A DNA stretch of 64,000 nt. Origin: UBA6059 sp965227155 (lineage in GTDB: Bacteria > Bacteroidota > Bacteroidia > Cytophagales > Cyclobacteriaceae). This document shows positions 39,167 through 48,793 of this stretch, piece after piece. A model generated the notes under the pieces. It was given only the letters and a program-made list of their open reading frames with translations. It ran no database searches and was not told the DNA's origin. How positions within the stretch are numbered: the stretch's first letter is position 1; every line of letters begins with the position of its first letter. The position numbers were made by a program, and so were the translations under genes. The stretch is from positions 930,001-994,000 of the forward strand of contig OZ245731.1 in NCBI GenBank assembly GCA_965227155.1. The letters are read 5' to 3'.

Positions 39167-42100
39167 TTAAAAAGTAACTGAAAGGTTCACCCCGTAACGC
39201 TTGGTAGTAGGTACACCCATGAAATCAAATCCGGCATAAGCACCTGATGTATCTCCTGCTCCAAGTCCAGAAACTTCAGGATCGAAATCCAATGCATCAG
39301 GGAAATGAACCGCTTTGTACCAAAGATTTCTACCTGAGAAAGAAACTTTAGCAGAACCAAATGGAGTCTTTTCCAGCAAAATTTGTGGGAAATTATAGGT
39401 GAGTGATACTTCGCGTAACCTGATGGTTGTGCCATCATACACAGAATGCCAATCTACACCACCAGCGGCCCAGCCATTAAAGAATACCCAATCATTGGCT
39501 GTGGTAAGGGCTGTGTTTGGAATTTTATTGCCGCTTTCATCCAAAAGAGGATTACCAGCACCATCACCCAGGAATCCCAAGCCTACTTTCGGTACCCTGT
39601 CAGTATTTAGAGGGTCATTTAGGATACCTCTACTTAGGGTTTGGTCTGCGGTTACAGAATAAATATCGCCACCTTCTCTCCAATCAATCAAGACTACAAG
39701 ACTCAAACCTTTCCAGCTAAATGTATTGGTTACACCTAATGTGAAGTCCGGGTTTGGATCACCTATGATCTGCAATTCATTGTTTTCAAAAGGCTTACCT
39801 GTAATAGGATTTACCAGGATGTTACCTTCCTCATCGCGCTGAAAATCGGTACCCAGAATTTGACCAAATGGGAAGCCTCTACGCTGAACAATGGATTGAC
39901 CACCTGAGGCAAAACCGCCGACTAGAATCTGTTGAGCATCTCCAATATCCACCACTTCATTCCTGTTTCTGGTGAATGCGCCATATACATTCCACTTAAA
40001 GCCATTAGAAAGCTCCACTGGAGTCAAATCAATACCAACTTCCCATCCATAGTTATCTACACGTCCTACATTGGTAATTCTTTCGCGGAAACCAGTAGAT
40101 GAAGGTACGGTTACATTAATAATTTGGTCGGTAGATTGCCTGTTGTAATATGTGACATCAAGACCGATCTTATTATTTAATAGACTTGTCTCCAATCCAA
40201 TTTCATATTCTGTAGTGAACTCAGGTTTCAAAGTCGGCGAACCTAGAGTCTCCTCCTGGTTGGCTATATTAAAAGAGCCACCCGGTGTAGAGAATGGGAA
40301 TTGTAAATTGGTGTACTGATCATTGATCAGGAACGGAGTTTGCGTTTGATAAGGAGTTGCCTCATTACCAACTTTTGTAATACCAGCTCTGATTTTCGCA
40401 AAGTTGAAAACAGATGGAAGTGTCACAGCTTCACTTAATACCGCTGACATTGAAACACCTGGATAGAAGAAAGAACGGTTGTCTGCTGGTAAAGTAGAAG
40501 ACCAGTCATTTCTACCAACAATATTCAAAAAGGCCCAATCGCGGTAGCTCAAAGAGATATCTGCGAAAACACCCTGGAATCGCTGTATCTCAGCGTAATC
40601 CCTTCTCATCAACTGGCTGCCGGTGTTGGTAATTCGATCAATACCGCGAGCAATAATACCATTACCAATGATGGTGGTCTGCTCAAACCTACGCTCGTTG
40701 GCATTGTGACCAACCAAAGCTCTTACGTTCAGATCAGCAGAGATATCTTTTTCCATGCTGATCAATAAGTTACCGTCACGCTCTTGTCTGAATACATCGT
40801 CAACAGAATACTCACCAGCGGGGATATTCTCACTGAATGCAGGCACTAAAGCCGTCCTTCTGTCGGTGTATGCATTGAATCCAAATTTATACGTTACAGT
40901 AAGCCAATCGAAGATGTCATAGCCAACGGTAGCGTTACCAAAATATCTATCCACCTCAGAAGTTACCGGTGCAAATTCTGCTACCCAGTATGGGTTATCA
41001 AAACCATTTCTGTAGTAGATGTTACCACCTGTTCTTCTATTGACATAAGGATTGTTTGTTAAGTCATAAGTAGGTGACATAAGATAAAGCATACTGATCA
41101 ATGAAGCACCAGCACCGGTAGCAGCGATCTCTGCACCTTGTGGGGCAGTTCTTTGTTCTGTTTTTACATAAGTAATACTACCATTCAAAAACAGGCCATT
41201 TGATAATGTAGCACGGCCACCAAAATTCATGCTGGTTCGCGTAACCTCAGAAAAGGGAATAATGCCCTCGTTGTTGGTTCTGGATACACCGGCAGTCAAG
41301 CTGGTGTTTTCTCCACCGGAACTGATTTGCACGGCGTGCTCTACCACGCTGCCATCCTGCCAGAAATTATTGAAGTTGTCTACATCAGGATAGACACGAT
41401 CTACATTTTCCAAAATAAATGGATACTGATCACCAGCATACAGTGGGCTATTTGGGTTAGAACCATATTTATTGAATAAGGGATGACGAATACCACTAGC
41501 TCCGCCTAGCGAACCTCCCAGTATACCATCGTTGGGGAAGCCCTGATCAATCATTTCATTTACCCAGTCATACTTTGGTCCCCATGTACCAAAGAAACCG
41601 TTGTTGAAAACGAAGTTGTGTGAACCAAATAAAGCACCTTGTGCCCATTCGCCTTGTTTGTCAAGGTCCATAGCCACTTGCTCTATGTTGTAAGACGTGT
41701 TGTAAGTAACTTCTAATCCCTTTTTCTCGCCTCTTGCTGCAGCTTTAGTAGTAATCACGATTACACCGTTTGCTGCTCTGGAGCCGTACAATGCCGCTGC
41801 AGAAGCACCTTTCAGTACCGTCATCGACTCTATATTGTTTGGATCAATATCAAATGCACGGTTTGAGTTAGGGTTACCCTGATTGAATCCCTCATTGGTT
41901 CGGGTTACTGAGTTATCAAAAGGCACACCATCCACTACAAAAAGTGGCTGATTGTTACCAGTCAATGAAGAGTTACCTCGAATCGTGATGTTGGTAGCAG
42001 AACCTGCACCTCCACCAGAGCTGAGGATATTTACCCCAGGCACTTTTCCTGTCAATGCCCGAATAGGATCTGGCTCGGCTCTTTGCTTGAGTGCTTCGCC

Positions 42101-42481
42101 TGATACGTCAGAAACAGCATAGCCTAATGCTTTCTTCTCCCTTTCAATACCAATAGCTGTTACAACCACCTCTGTTAATTGGCGGGTGTCGGAGGCCATT
42201 TCCACATCCACTGCAGACCTGGCACCAATTTCTACTTCTTGTGTAGCCAGTCCGATAAATGAAAAGACCAATGTTCCCCCATCCTGCGGGACAGTAAGTT
42301 TGTAGTTTCCATCGATATCTGAAGTGGTACCGGTGGTTGTTCCTTTGAGGATGACATTCACTCCAGGCAGGCCTTCACCGGTATCATCGGTGATCCTACC
42401 GGAAATCGTTCTTTCCTGCGCAAATGCTGTAGTAGCTAAGACCACAAACGCGAGCAGGAATACTAGTAGATTTGCTCTCAT
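39167..42481 (-). CDS. SusC/RagA family TonB-linked outer-membrane transporter
   Basis: An 1104-residue outer-membrane protein. A signal peptide (1-21, ending AFA) is followed by a carboxypeptidase-regulatory-like domain (about 24-100, ISGRITDDTGEGLPGVNV). The plug domain (about 115-235) has RGNSSLTGNNQPLFVVDG and VLKGASAAALYGSRAANGVI. The rest is the 22-strand barrel, ending in an aromatic-rich strand (YGVNLSVTF). With the SusD lipoprotein it imports nutrients using TonB energy. A LuxR-type response regulator lies upstream on the same strand, 171 bases away, rather than the usual SusR, HTCS or ECF regulator. Confidence 0.95.
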   Translation of the reverse strand: MRANLLVFLLAFVVLATTAFAQERTISGRITDDTGEGLPGVNVILKGTTTGTTSDIDGNYKLTVPQDGGTLVFSFIGLATQEVEIGARSAVDVEMASDTRQLTEVVVTAIGIEREKKALGYAVSDVSGEALKQRAEPDPIRALTGKVPGVNILSSGGGAGSATNITIRGNSSLTGNNQPLFVVDGVPFDNSVTRTNEGFNQGNPNSNRAFDIDPNNIESMTVLKGASAAALYGSRAANGVIVITTKAAARGEKKGLEVTYNTSYNIEQVAMDLDKQGEWAQGALFGSHNFVFNNGFFGTWGPKYDWVNEMIDQGFPNDGILGGSLGGASGIRHPLFNKYGSNPNSPLYAGDQYPFILENVDRVYPDVDNFNNFWQDGSVVEHAVQISSGGENTSLTAGVSRTNNEGIIPFSEVTRTSMNFGGRATLSNGLFLNGSITYVKTEQRTAPQGAEIAATGAGASLISMLYLMSPTYDLTNNPYVNRRTGGNIYYRNGFDNPYWVAEFAPVTSEVDRYFGNATVGYDIFDWLTVTYKFGFNAYTDRRTALVPAFSENIPAGEYSVDDVFRQERDGNLLISMEKDISADLNVRALVGHNANERRFEQTTIIGNGIIARGIDRITNTGSQLMRRDYAEIQRFQGVFADISLSYRDWAFLNIVGRNDWSSTLPADNRSFFYPGVSMSAVLSEAVTLPSVFNFAKIRAGITKVGNEATPYQTQTPFLINDQYTNLQFPFSTPGGSFNIANQEETLGSPTLKPEFTTEYEIGLETSLLNNKIGLDVTYYNRQSTDQIINVTVPSSTGFRERITNVGRVDNYGWEVGIDLTPVELSNGFKWNVYGAFTRNRNEVVDIGDAQQILVGGFASGGQSIVQRRGFPFGQILGTDFQRDEEGNILVNPITGKPFENNELQIIGDPNPDFTLGVTNTFSWKGLSLVVLIDWREGGDIYSVTADQTLSRGILNDPLNTDRVPKVGLGFLGDGAGNPLLDESGNKIPNTALTTANDWVFFNGWAAGGVDWHSVYDGTTIRLREVSLTYNFPQILLEKTPFGSAKVSFSGRNLWYKAVHFPDALDFDPEVSGLGAGDTSGAYAGFDFMGVPTTKRYGVNLSVTF

Positions 42482-42652
42482 ACGGTAAAATTTTAGTGTT
42501 GAACATGTTATTGCCGTATGTTGAGCTATAAGTTACCTTCGAGAATTGCAGGGCATCTTCTTCACCCAACATGGGCAATATCTCAAAGGTGTCTAATGGG
42601 TCTATGGAATTATTCCCCCAAATTGTATGAAATTGGGTTGCCGATTTTGTAT

Positions 42653-43324
42653 TTAAATCAGCTTTTCTTTGAGCGCTTTTTCAATAGCATCGGATTTGCT
42701 ATTGACATGCAGCTTGGCGTAAATGTTCTTAATATGAGATTTAGCCGTTTCTTTTGTGATAAAAAGCTCATCGGCAATAATGGAGTAAGACTTACCCCGC
42801 GATAACAGGCCCAGCACCTCTGTCTCCCGCGAAGTGAGGGGTGAGCGTAGGTTCTTCTGAAAAGACTTCACCACCATTTTGGCAATTTTTGTGCTCATAG
42901 GTGCTCCTCCATTAGACACCTGATCCAGTGCATTGAGCAGTTCATTGTGGCTGGAGTTTTTAGTGATATAACCAGATGCTCCGGCACACAAGGCTTCAAA
43001 TACCTGCTGCTGGTTCTCATGGATGGTATTGATGATGATGTCTATTTGTGGAATGACTTTTTTGATTTGCCTAACCCCTTCAATGCCATTCATGCCGGGA
43101 AGTTCGATATCCATCAAAATAATATCCGGATCATCCTTTTTGAGGGCTTTAAGTGCTGCTTCGCAATTGGTATAGGAGTTTACCACATAGTACTTTGGAA
43201 AGCTATTGATGATAAGTGCAAATCCATCTTTAATCGCTTCATTGTCTTCAACAATGACGATCCTGATTTTATCTGGTGACATGTATGATTTGTTTTTGAC
43301 CTTATCGGAAAAATAGCTGTTCAT
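42653..43324 (-). CDS. NarL/LuxR-type response regulator
   Basis: A 223-residue two-component regulator. The receiver domain has the phosphate-accepting D72 in DIILMDIELPGMNG and the acidic pair VEDNE at 25-29. The output domain is a LuxR helix-turn-helix (SPLTSRETEVLGLLSRGKS, then AKSHIKNIYAKLHV). If translation begins at the internal ATG of residue 15 (MSPDKIRIVIVED), the protein is 209 residues, which fits the family better. No histidine kinase is adjacent, so the partner is elsewhere. It may control the SusC/D unit downstream, but the two are separated by 171 bases. Confidence 0.9.
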   Translation of the reverse strand: MNSYFSDKVKNKSYMSPDKIRIVIVEDNEAIKDGFALIINSFPKYYVVNSYTNCEAALKALKKDDPDIILMDIELPGMNGIEGVRQIKKVIPQIDIIINTIHENQQQVFEALCAGASGYITKNSSHNELLNALDQVSNGGAPMSTKIAKMVVKSFQKNLRSPLTSRETEVLGLLSRGKSYSIIADELFITKETAKSHIKNIYAKLHVNSKSDAIEKALKEKLI

Positions 43325-43592
43325 ATTGAAAAAATTGACCCTAATATTGGGGGATATGAGGGATTGGTAAAATCCTATTTCAATACGAAAACAATCTTAA
43401 AATACGCCTTCCCTTATAATTGTCTTCTAAAAATATAGTCTGTGGAGTTTTAATGAATTTATATCCTATTTTATAATGAGCGACCTTCTATCATTGCTGC
43501 TGTCCTCAAAAGCCATCATACTTTTTACAAATGACAATGACATACCGCCCGACTCTTACTTGATAATTACCAAAGTAGGTATAATGAAAAAT
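43325..43592. other. Intergenic region with no clear gene
   Basis: No coding frame, RNA gene or consensus promoter was recognised. A near-palindrome CCCTAATATTGGGG lies at about 43339-43352, just upstream of the response regulator, and could be a binding site. Confidence 0.4.
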
Positions 43593-43615
43593 GGCCACCC
43601 CCTGCCGGGGCGACC
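43593..43615 (-). terminator. GC-rich terminator after the LolD-type ATPase gene
   Basis: On the minus strand GGTCGCCCC pairs with GGGGTGGCC (two G-T pairs), followed by ATTTTT. It lies 25-47 bases beyond the stop of the ATPase gene and ends the adaptor-ATPase unit. Confidence 0.65.
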
Positions 43616-43639
43616 TTAATCCAAGTAATTGGTAAAAAA

Positions 43640-44353
43640 TTAGACAAGGGATTTATCTTTCGCATTGATGTTTTCTGAAACAATCTGCCCATCAAAAAGG
43701 TGGATAATTCTATCGGCATACTCAGCATCTATAGGAGAGTGCGTTACCATCACCACGGTGGTACCCGATTCATTCAGATTGCTTAATAGGGTCATCACTT
43801 CCTGGCCGTTGGCAGAGTCAAGGTTACCTGTAGGCTCATCCGCCAGGATCAGTTTTGGCTTAGCAACTACCGCTCTGGATATGGCCACACGCTGCTGCTG
43901 ACCACCGGAGAGCTGCTGAGGAAAGTGGTTTCTTCTGTGCATAATTTTCATATGCTCCATTACCTCCTCTACTCTTTTCTTTCTTTCAGAAGATGAATAT
44001 TTCAGATAAATCAATGGAAGCTCAATGTTTTCATACACTGTAAGTTCATCGATCAGGTTAAAGCTCTGAAATACGAAACCAATATTGGCTTTTCGCAAGT
44101 CAGCTCTCTTTCTTTCCGAATAGGTAGAAATTTCTTCGTCATTGAAGTAAAACTCACCTTCGGAAGGGTTGTCCAATAGCCCTACGATATTGAGTAGGGT
44201 CGATTTTCCACAACCTGATGGACCCATGATAGCTACAAACTCACCCGTTTTCACCTGCAGGTTTACCCCTGCCAATGCGGTAGTTTCTACTTCATCAGTG
44301 TAGTAGAACTTTTTGAGCCCCACGGTTTTGATTAAAGTTTTTCCGTTTTCCAT
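43640..44353 (-). CDS. ABC transporter ATP-binding protein, MacB/LolD type
   Basis: A 237-residue ATPase. All key motifs are intact: Walker A GPSGCGKST at 44-52, signature LSGGQ at 148-152, Walker B LILADE at 168-173 and the D-loop NLDS. It belongs to the MacB/LolD/FtsE group, which works with FtsX/MacB-type permeases on lipoproteins, drugs or peptides at the periplasmic face. It lies 23 bases after an efflux adaptor gene. The expected permease gene is absent from both sides. Confidence 0.93.
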   Translation of the reverse strand: MENGKTLIKTVGLKKFYYTDEVETTALAGVNLQVKTGEFVAIMGPSGCGKSTLLNIVGLLDNPSEGEFYFNDEEISTYSERKRADLRKANIGFVFQSFNLIDELTVYENIELPLIYLKYSSSERKKRVEEVMEHMKIMHRRNHFPQQLSGGQQQRVAISRAVVAKPKLILADEPTGNLDSANGQEVMTLLSNLNESGTTVVMVTHSPIDAEYADRIIHLFDGQIVSENINAKDKSLV

Positions 44354-44376
44354 TTGATATAGTGATTTATTAAAAA

Positions 44377-45627
44377 TTACTTAAATACTAGTCTGTCTTT
44401 GTCCTCATAACCTTCGTAAGAAGACACAATAACTTCCTCACCAGGATTTAGCCCTTCCAATACCTCGTAGTACCTTGGGTTCTGTCTTCCCAGCCTTATA
44501 TTTCTTCTTTCTGCATAGCCGCCTTCATCAGCAACAACAAAGATCCAGTTGCCACCAGTAGTTTGATAAAAGCTTCCTCTAGGGATTTGTATGGCCTGAA
44601 TATTTTCGCTCAGTTGGAGCTTGATTTGGAGCGTTTGTCCTCTTCTTATACCATCGGGTACCTGCCCCACAAAGGCCAGGTCTACCTCAAATAGGCCATT
44701 GGTGACCTCAGGGTAAATCTTGGTGATTTCAAGATCATAGTCCTGCCCGGCAAAAGGAAATGAGCCGCTTAAGCCTTCATAGATTCTGGCAATGTAATGT
44801 TCATCAATACTGGCCCTTACCTTGAAGCCGTTCATATCATCTATTTGAGCGATGTTTTGACCCGGTGCAATGCTCTCCCCTACCTCTACATTTACTGAAG
44901 ACAGCACACCTGAAATTGGAGCCTTGATGAAAAGGTTCTCGAGATTTTTCTTGATCATTTCAAGGTTATTCTCAGTCCTTTCGAGGGTAGCCTCAGTTTG
45001 TGCGATCTGTGTCACCGCATTGAGCGAATCAAACCTTGCACTTTCTATAGCGATTTCTCTATTGGCGACTAATCGGTCATAATCACGTTTAAGCCTAAGA
45101 AACTCCTGCTCGGAGATCACCTTCTCCTGATAAAGCTCCTTGCCTCGCTCGTAAGCATCTCTTGCCTCGTCTATCTGAAAATCAAGCTCTACCAGATTAC
45201 TCCTAAGGTTAAACTGATTTTGTTTGATGCTCAGTTTGGTGTTTTCAAGATTATTGATAAGGATAAATGCCTGCGTTTCTTCCCGAATAAAATTCTGCAC
45301 AAGATTATTGTTGGCAAGCTTAAGAATTGTATCTCCCTTATCGACCATAATACCACCTTCATAGAATTTTCGGTCTACAATACCTCCTTCAATGGCATCC
45401 AATCGAATGGTTTTGATAGGCATAACAGTGCCATCAACGGGAATGAATTCACGAAACTCGCCTTTATGTACCTCTGCCACATTTATTTTTTCAAGCTCTA
45501 CATTGAGTTTAGAGCCCTTATCGGCGAAAATGAAGCTATACAATACAAAAATGACAAATAAGCCTCCTGCACCAATGGTAGCTATCCGGCTGACCGTCCA
45601 TTTCTTCTTCTTGATTTTTCTATCCAT
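44377..45627 (-). CDS. Periplasmic adaptor protein of an efflux system (MacA/HlyD type)
   Basis: A 416-residue membrane-fusion protein. One N-terminal transmembrane helix (about 12-35) anchors it in the inner membrane. The lipoyl-like halves flank a long coiled coil (about 125-235, rich in E, K and R), then a beta-barrel domain with KVRASIDEHYIARIYEG and a membrane-proximal domain (RRNIRLGRQNPRYYEV). Such proteins bridge an inner-membrane pump and an outer-membrane channel. It is co-transcribed with the LolD-type ATPase. A sigma-54-like promoter lies 36-51 bases upstream and an inverted repeat about 115 bases upstream. Confidence 0.9.
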   Translation of the reverse strand: MDRKIKKKKWTVSRIATIGAGGLFVIFVLYSFIFADKGSKLNVELEKINVAEVHKGEFREFIPVDGTVMPIKTIRLDAIEGGIVDRKFYEGGIMVDKGDTILKLANNNLVQNFIREETQAFILINNLENTKLSIKQNQFNLRSNLVELDFQIDEARDAYERGKELYQEKVISEQEFLRLKRDYDRLVANREIAIESARFDSLNAVTQIAQTEATLERTENNLEMIKKNLENLFIKAPISGVLSSVNVEVGESIAPGQNIAQIDDMNGFKVRASIDEHYIARIYEGLSGSFPFAGQDYDLEITKIYPEVTNGLFEVDLAFVGQVPDGIRRGQTLQIKLQLSENIQAIQIPRGSFYQTTGGNWIFVVADEGGYAERRNIRLGRQNPRYYEVLEGLNPGEEVIVSSYEGYEDKDRLVFK

Positions 45628-45662
45628 CTAATAATTTTCATTTCAAGTTCTGGCACAGCATG

Positions 45663-45678
45663 TTCAATAAAGGTGCCA
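45663..45678 (-). promoter_or_regulatory. Sigma-54-like promoter for the adaptor-ATPase unit
   Basis: The minus strand reads TGGCAC, five bases, TTGAA. The sigma-54 consensus is TGGCAC, five bases, TTGCA, so only the C of the -12 GC differs. Expected transcription start is near 45652, about 25 bases before the ATG. A facing TGGCAC at 45651-45656 on the plus strand makes a spaced inverted repeat with it. Confidence 0.5.
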
Positions 45679-45741
45679 TATTTTTAAAATACTGATTATC
45701 ATTACTTTAAGATGGTTGGTGGAAGATTGGGATGATCAAAC

Positions 45742-45759
45742 CTGTACAGAATAGTACAG
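45742..45759. promoter_or_regulatory. Inverted repeat, possible activator site
   Basis: CTGTAC, six bases, GTACAG is a perfect inverted repeat centred about 98 bases upstream of the predicted sigma-54 start. That distance is usual for NtrC-type upstream activator sites. Confidence 0.45.
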
Positions 45760-45806
45760 TAATTGTTCAATTTTGTGCATCAAAACCGAACACCTAAAGG
45801 GAGGAA

Positions 45807-45842
45807 ATAAAAAAAGGGTTCAAGCCACCACGCCTGAACCCT
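45807..45842 (-). terminator. Terminator of the ABC-HlyD-TolC unit
   Basis: On the minus strand AGGGTTCA pairs with TGAACCCT across a 12-base loop and is followed by a run of T. It lies about 150 bases beyond the stop of the TolC-like gene. Confidence 0.85.
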
Positions 45843-45989
45843 AAGGTCAAAAACTCAAAATAAAAGGACTAATCAAATCTTAATCCACAACAACACTCGA
45901 ATATACAAAGTTCTGCTTTAAAAAAAAATTGTAAACACAGCGGGCTTAAATCCAGACCACTTCGAGTGCGCTTTAGCGACAGTGCGATA

Positions 45990-47429
45990 TCACTCTGTGG
46001 GCTGAAGCAGCGAGGTTAAACCAAGATCGGTAATGCCCGCTGACCACATAAGAAAGGCCTTTTCCTTTTCATAACTTACCTTGAGTTTGAGGAGCTTGCT
46101 TTGTGCCTCAATTAGTTTGGATTCACGACTGTTGACCAGAAAGAGGGAACTTTCACCATTTTCAAACTTTGTGATTTCTCCATTTACCAGGGTTTCATAA
46201 TTACTAACCATCAGCTCTTGCAGGTTTACCATATCGCGCAGGTTGATCATGGTATTGTGCGTAGCATTTATTTCGTTAGCTATTTCTCTCCGGGTGATAT
46301 TGCGTTCCAGATTATTTTCTATCAGCTTAAGATTTGTCTTTTGAAGCTTAGCTCTTTCCTTCCTTAAAAAGAGTGGTAATGAAAATTCAAACCCAAACTT
46401 GTAGTTATCCTCAAATAGAATTCCATTTTCTATGGCTGATACATCCTGATTGGTCAAAAAATTATAGTTAGCGGTAAGTTGAGGTTTGAGGTTCTCTCTG
46501 TTGAGCCTTTGCTCAATTTCGTATTGCTTGTATTTAGCGTTTAGCTTTCTAATTTCCGGGTGTTGTTCCTTTGCCTGGGTGATCAGATCATTAAGCTCCT
46601 GCTCGCTCAAATACTCTATGGTTTCATTCAATGTGGGCCTAATATTTTCTGAGAGTTCCAAAGGTGAGTTATTGGGATCCCACAAATAGTTGGAAATCAA
46701 TAAACTAGCATTTTTAAACTCGATCCAGGATTGCTCCTGTTCAATAAACCTATTTTGCACTGTTATTTTAGCCTCCACGGAATCGATGGGTGCCTGGTCA
46801 CCATTAACAACATTTTGTTTTACACCATTAAATCTAAAATCGGCTAGGTCAAATGCCTGCACCCTAATCTGATATTCAGCATAGGTGTAGTACCACTCCC
46901 AGTAATCTTTGGCAGCCTGAAGTAATACCTTGTTGATCATTTTGATACGTTCAGCTTCTGCCATGTCTGTCATAAGCTCTGCTTGTCGCAAGGCAGCCCT
47001 ACGCTGATCAATAAACATTCCCCGCCCTATGGGTACAGATATCCCAACTGCCAACAGACCATCTTCAGTATTGGCCAGATCTTCGCCTACATATTGGCCA
47101 TTGGCTTTGTTGTACTGGACTTTTAGGTCAGTATTGAACCATACCGGCACTTTTAATTCATGCTGCCAAATATCCCAGTATTCTGTTCCTTTAAAATTCT
47201 TGTTGTCATAATCGGACATTAGCTTAGGATCGAAGGCACCTCGGGCAAGCCTGATTTCTTGCTGGGCATTTTGCTCAAGCAGCTTTGCCTGCTTTACCAC
47301 CGGGTGATTTTGCAGGATCAAGCCATAAAAATCTTCCAAAGTAAAATAGGTTAAACTATCCTGTGCTTGCGTATGGGATAGCCTAAGCCAAAATAGCCCT
47401 ATGATCATCAGGAAGAATCTGACTTTCAT
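45990..47429 (-). CDS. TolC-like outer-membrane efflux protein
   Basis: A 479-residue protein with a signal peptide (about 1-22, ending in TQA or AQA). The rest has the two repeated helix-rich halves of the outer-membrane factor family, with long coiled-coil helices (about 170-250 and 380-450) that form the periplasmic tunnel. It should act as the outer-membrane exit for the ABC-HlyD pair upstream, with which it forms a three-gene unit. Its ATG overlaps the HlyD stop by four bases, a sign of translational coupling. Confidence 0.9.
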   Translation of the reverse strand: MKVRFFLMIIGLFWLRLSHTQAQDSLTYFTLEDFYGLILQNHPVVKQAKLLEQNAQQEIRLARGAFDPKLMSDYDNKNFKGTEYWDIWQHELKVPVWFNTDLKVQYNKANGQYVGEDLANTEDGLLAVGISVPIGRGMFIDQRRAALRQAELMTDMAEAERIKMINKVLLQAAKDYWEWYYTYAEYQIRVQAFDLADFRFNGVKQNVVNGDQAPIDSVEAKITVQNRFIEQEQSWIEFKNASLLISNYLWDPNNSPLELSENIRPTLNETIEYLSEQELNDLITQAKEQHPEIRKLNAKYKQYEIEQRLNRENLKPQLTANYNFLTNQDVSAIENGILFEDNYKFGFEFSLPLFLRKERAKLQKTNLKLIENNLERNITRREIANEINATHNTMINLRDMVNLQELMVSNYETLVNGEITKFENGESSLFLVNSRESKLIEAQSKLLKLKVSYEKEKAFLMWSAGITDLGLTSLLQPTE

Positions 47430-48790
47430 TTTTTAGCCACTTTAGTATCTAATGACTTATCTTCATCAGGTGCCTGCTGTAAGCTAGGAGGGAAACCGTT
47501 GAGTTGTCGCCATATCTCGTACCAGAGTGGCACTTCATCCAACATGGCCCAGCCTTTCACGCCAGAACCCAGTCTTAATTGCTTTGGCCAAGGCTCGTCA
47601 TCAGGGTCAGGAGTTACCAGAACCCTAAACATTCCACCCTGTCCGTTTACATAATCAATTACACTAACGATCCCACCGAAGGTACCTACTGCTACATTTG
47701 GCCATCCTGAGAACTGCAAAGCCGGCCAGCCATCAAACTCAATCCTCACTTTTCTACCCTTACTAAGCAACGGAACATCCATGGCTTTTACATAAAGCTC
47801 TATGGCTACATCCGGCGCTTGAGGCATAATAGTTACGATAGATTCTCCTTCCTTGATAGTTTCCCCTATGCCAGTCAGTTGCGCTTGTACCACGTAACCG
47901 CTTTGGGGTGCCAGAATATGGTATTGCTGGTTTCTTATTTGCATATTGGCATACTCATTTTTGAGCTTTGCCAGGCTTCCTGTACCATCAAACAAATCGG
48001 CACGGGTGGCTCCCAAATCAGATTCTGCCTTACTGATTTTATCCATATAATCAGCCTCTATAGAATTCAATTCGATGATTGAATTGATGCGCTCATTCTG
48101 AGATGCCTGATATTTATTTTGGACAGAAATCAATTTTGCCATTGACTCCTGAAACTTAAGCTTTCTGCTCTCCAACTCAGTCAATGATTTCAAACCCTGA
48201 TCAAAGAGCTTCTGCTGCCTGTCGAATTGCTTTTCGGCAATTTCATAATTTACCTGCTCAGCCTGGTAGTCCATACTATCGCTGGTCACTTTGAAATTCA
48301 TCTGCTCAACCTTGTTCTCCGCCTGCTCCAGTTTGAATTTCATAGCATCTTTAAGTGCTTTGATCTGCCTTTCCAGCGCTTCAGCTTTTGCTTGTTTGGC
48401 ATCAATACTGGCCTGCTTGGCTGCAATTTGCTCCTCCAGCCTGAGGAGTAAGTTAGGGTCAAAAAACTTTTCCTTTACCTCTGAGATAGTGGCGATGGTA
48501 TCGCCGGTCAGCACATATTCGCCTTCCCTCACTTTCCAGCTTTCTATTCGACCGCCGATTACTGTTTCTACTTTCTGTGGCCTGTTGGAAGGTGTGAAAG
48601 CAGTCACTTTTCCATAACCATGGATGTTCTGCTGCCAGGGTGTAAACATACCCAGTACTAATACACCCATAATGCCGACAAGCCAGCGTGCAAGAATTTT
48701 ACCTCCAGATGGCGTTTTGAGTGTTCTCAGCGAGTAGAGCCGCGCAATATCCGGTTTTGTTTTTAATGTATTTCGGGATAGGTTTAGCAT
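47426..48790 (-). CDS. HlyD family type 1 secretion adaptor
   Basis: A 454-residue membrane-fusion protein. One transmembrane helix (about 36-52) follows a short cytoplasmic tail. Then come a biotinyl-lipoyl-like domain (VIGGRIESWKVREGEYV), a long coiled coil (about 110-270) and a C-terminal beta domain with KGRKVRIEFDGWPALQFSGWP. The last motif is common in type 1 secretion adaptors of Bacteroidota. It links the ABC protein upstream (three-base gap) to the TolC-like protein downstream (four-base overlap). Confidence 0.92.
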   Translation of the reverse strand: MLNLSRNTLKTKPDIARLYSLRTLKTPSGGKILARWLVGIMGVLVLGMFTPWQQNIHGYGKVTAFTPSNRPQKVETVIGGRIESWKVREGEYVLTGDTIATISEVKEKFFDPNLLLRLEEQIAAKQASIDAKQAKAEALERQIKALKDAMKFKLEQAENKVEQMNFKVTSDSMDYQAEQVNYEIAEKQFDRQQKLFDQGLKSLTELESRKLKFQESMAKLISVQNKYQASQNERINSIIELNSIEADYMDKISKAESDLGATRADLFDGTGSLAKLKNEYANMQIRNQQYHILAPQSGYVVQAQLTGIGETIKEGESIVTIMPQAPDVAIELYVKAMDVPLLSKGRKVRIEFDGWPALQFSGWPNVAVGTFGGIVSVIDYVNGQGGMFRVLVTPDPDDEPWPKQLRLGSGVKGWAMLDEVPLWYEIWRQLNGFPPSLQQAPDEDKSLDTKVAKK

Positions 48791-48793
48791 AGT

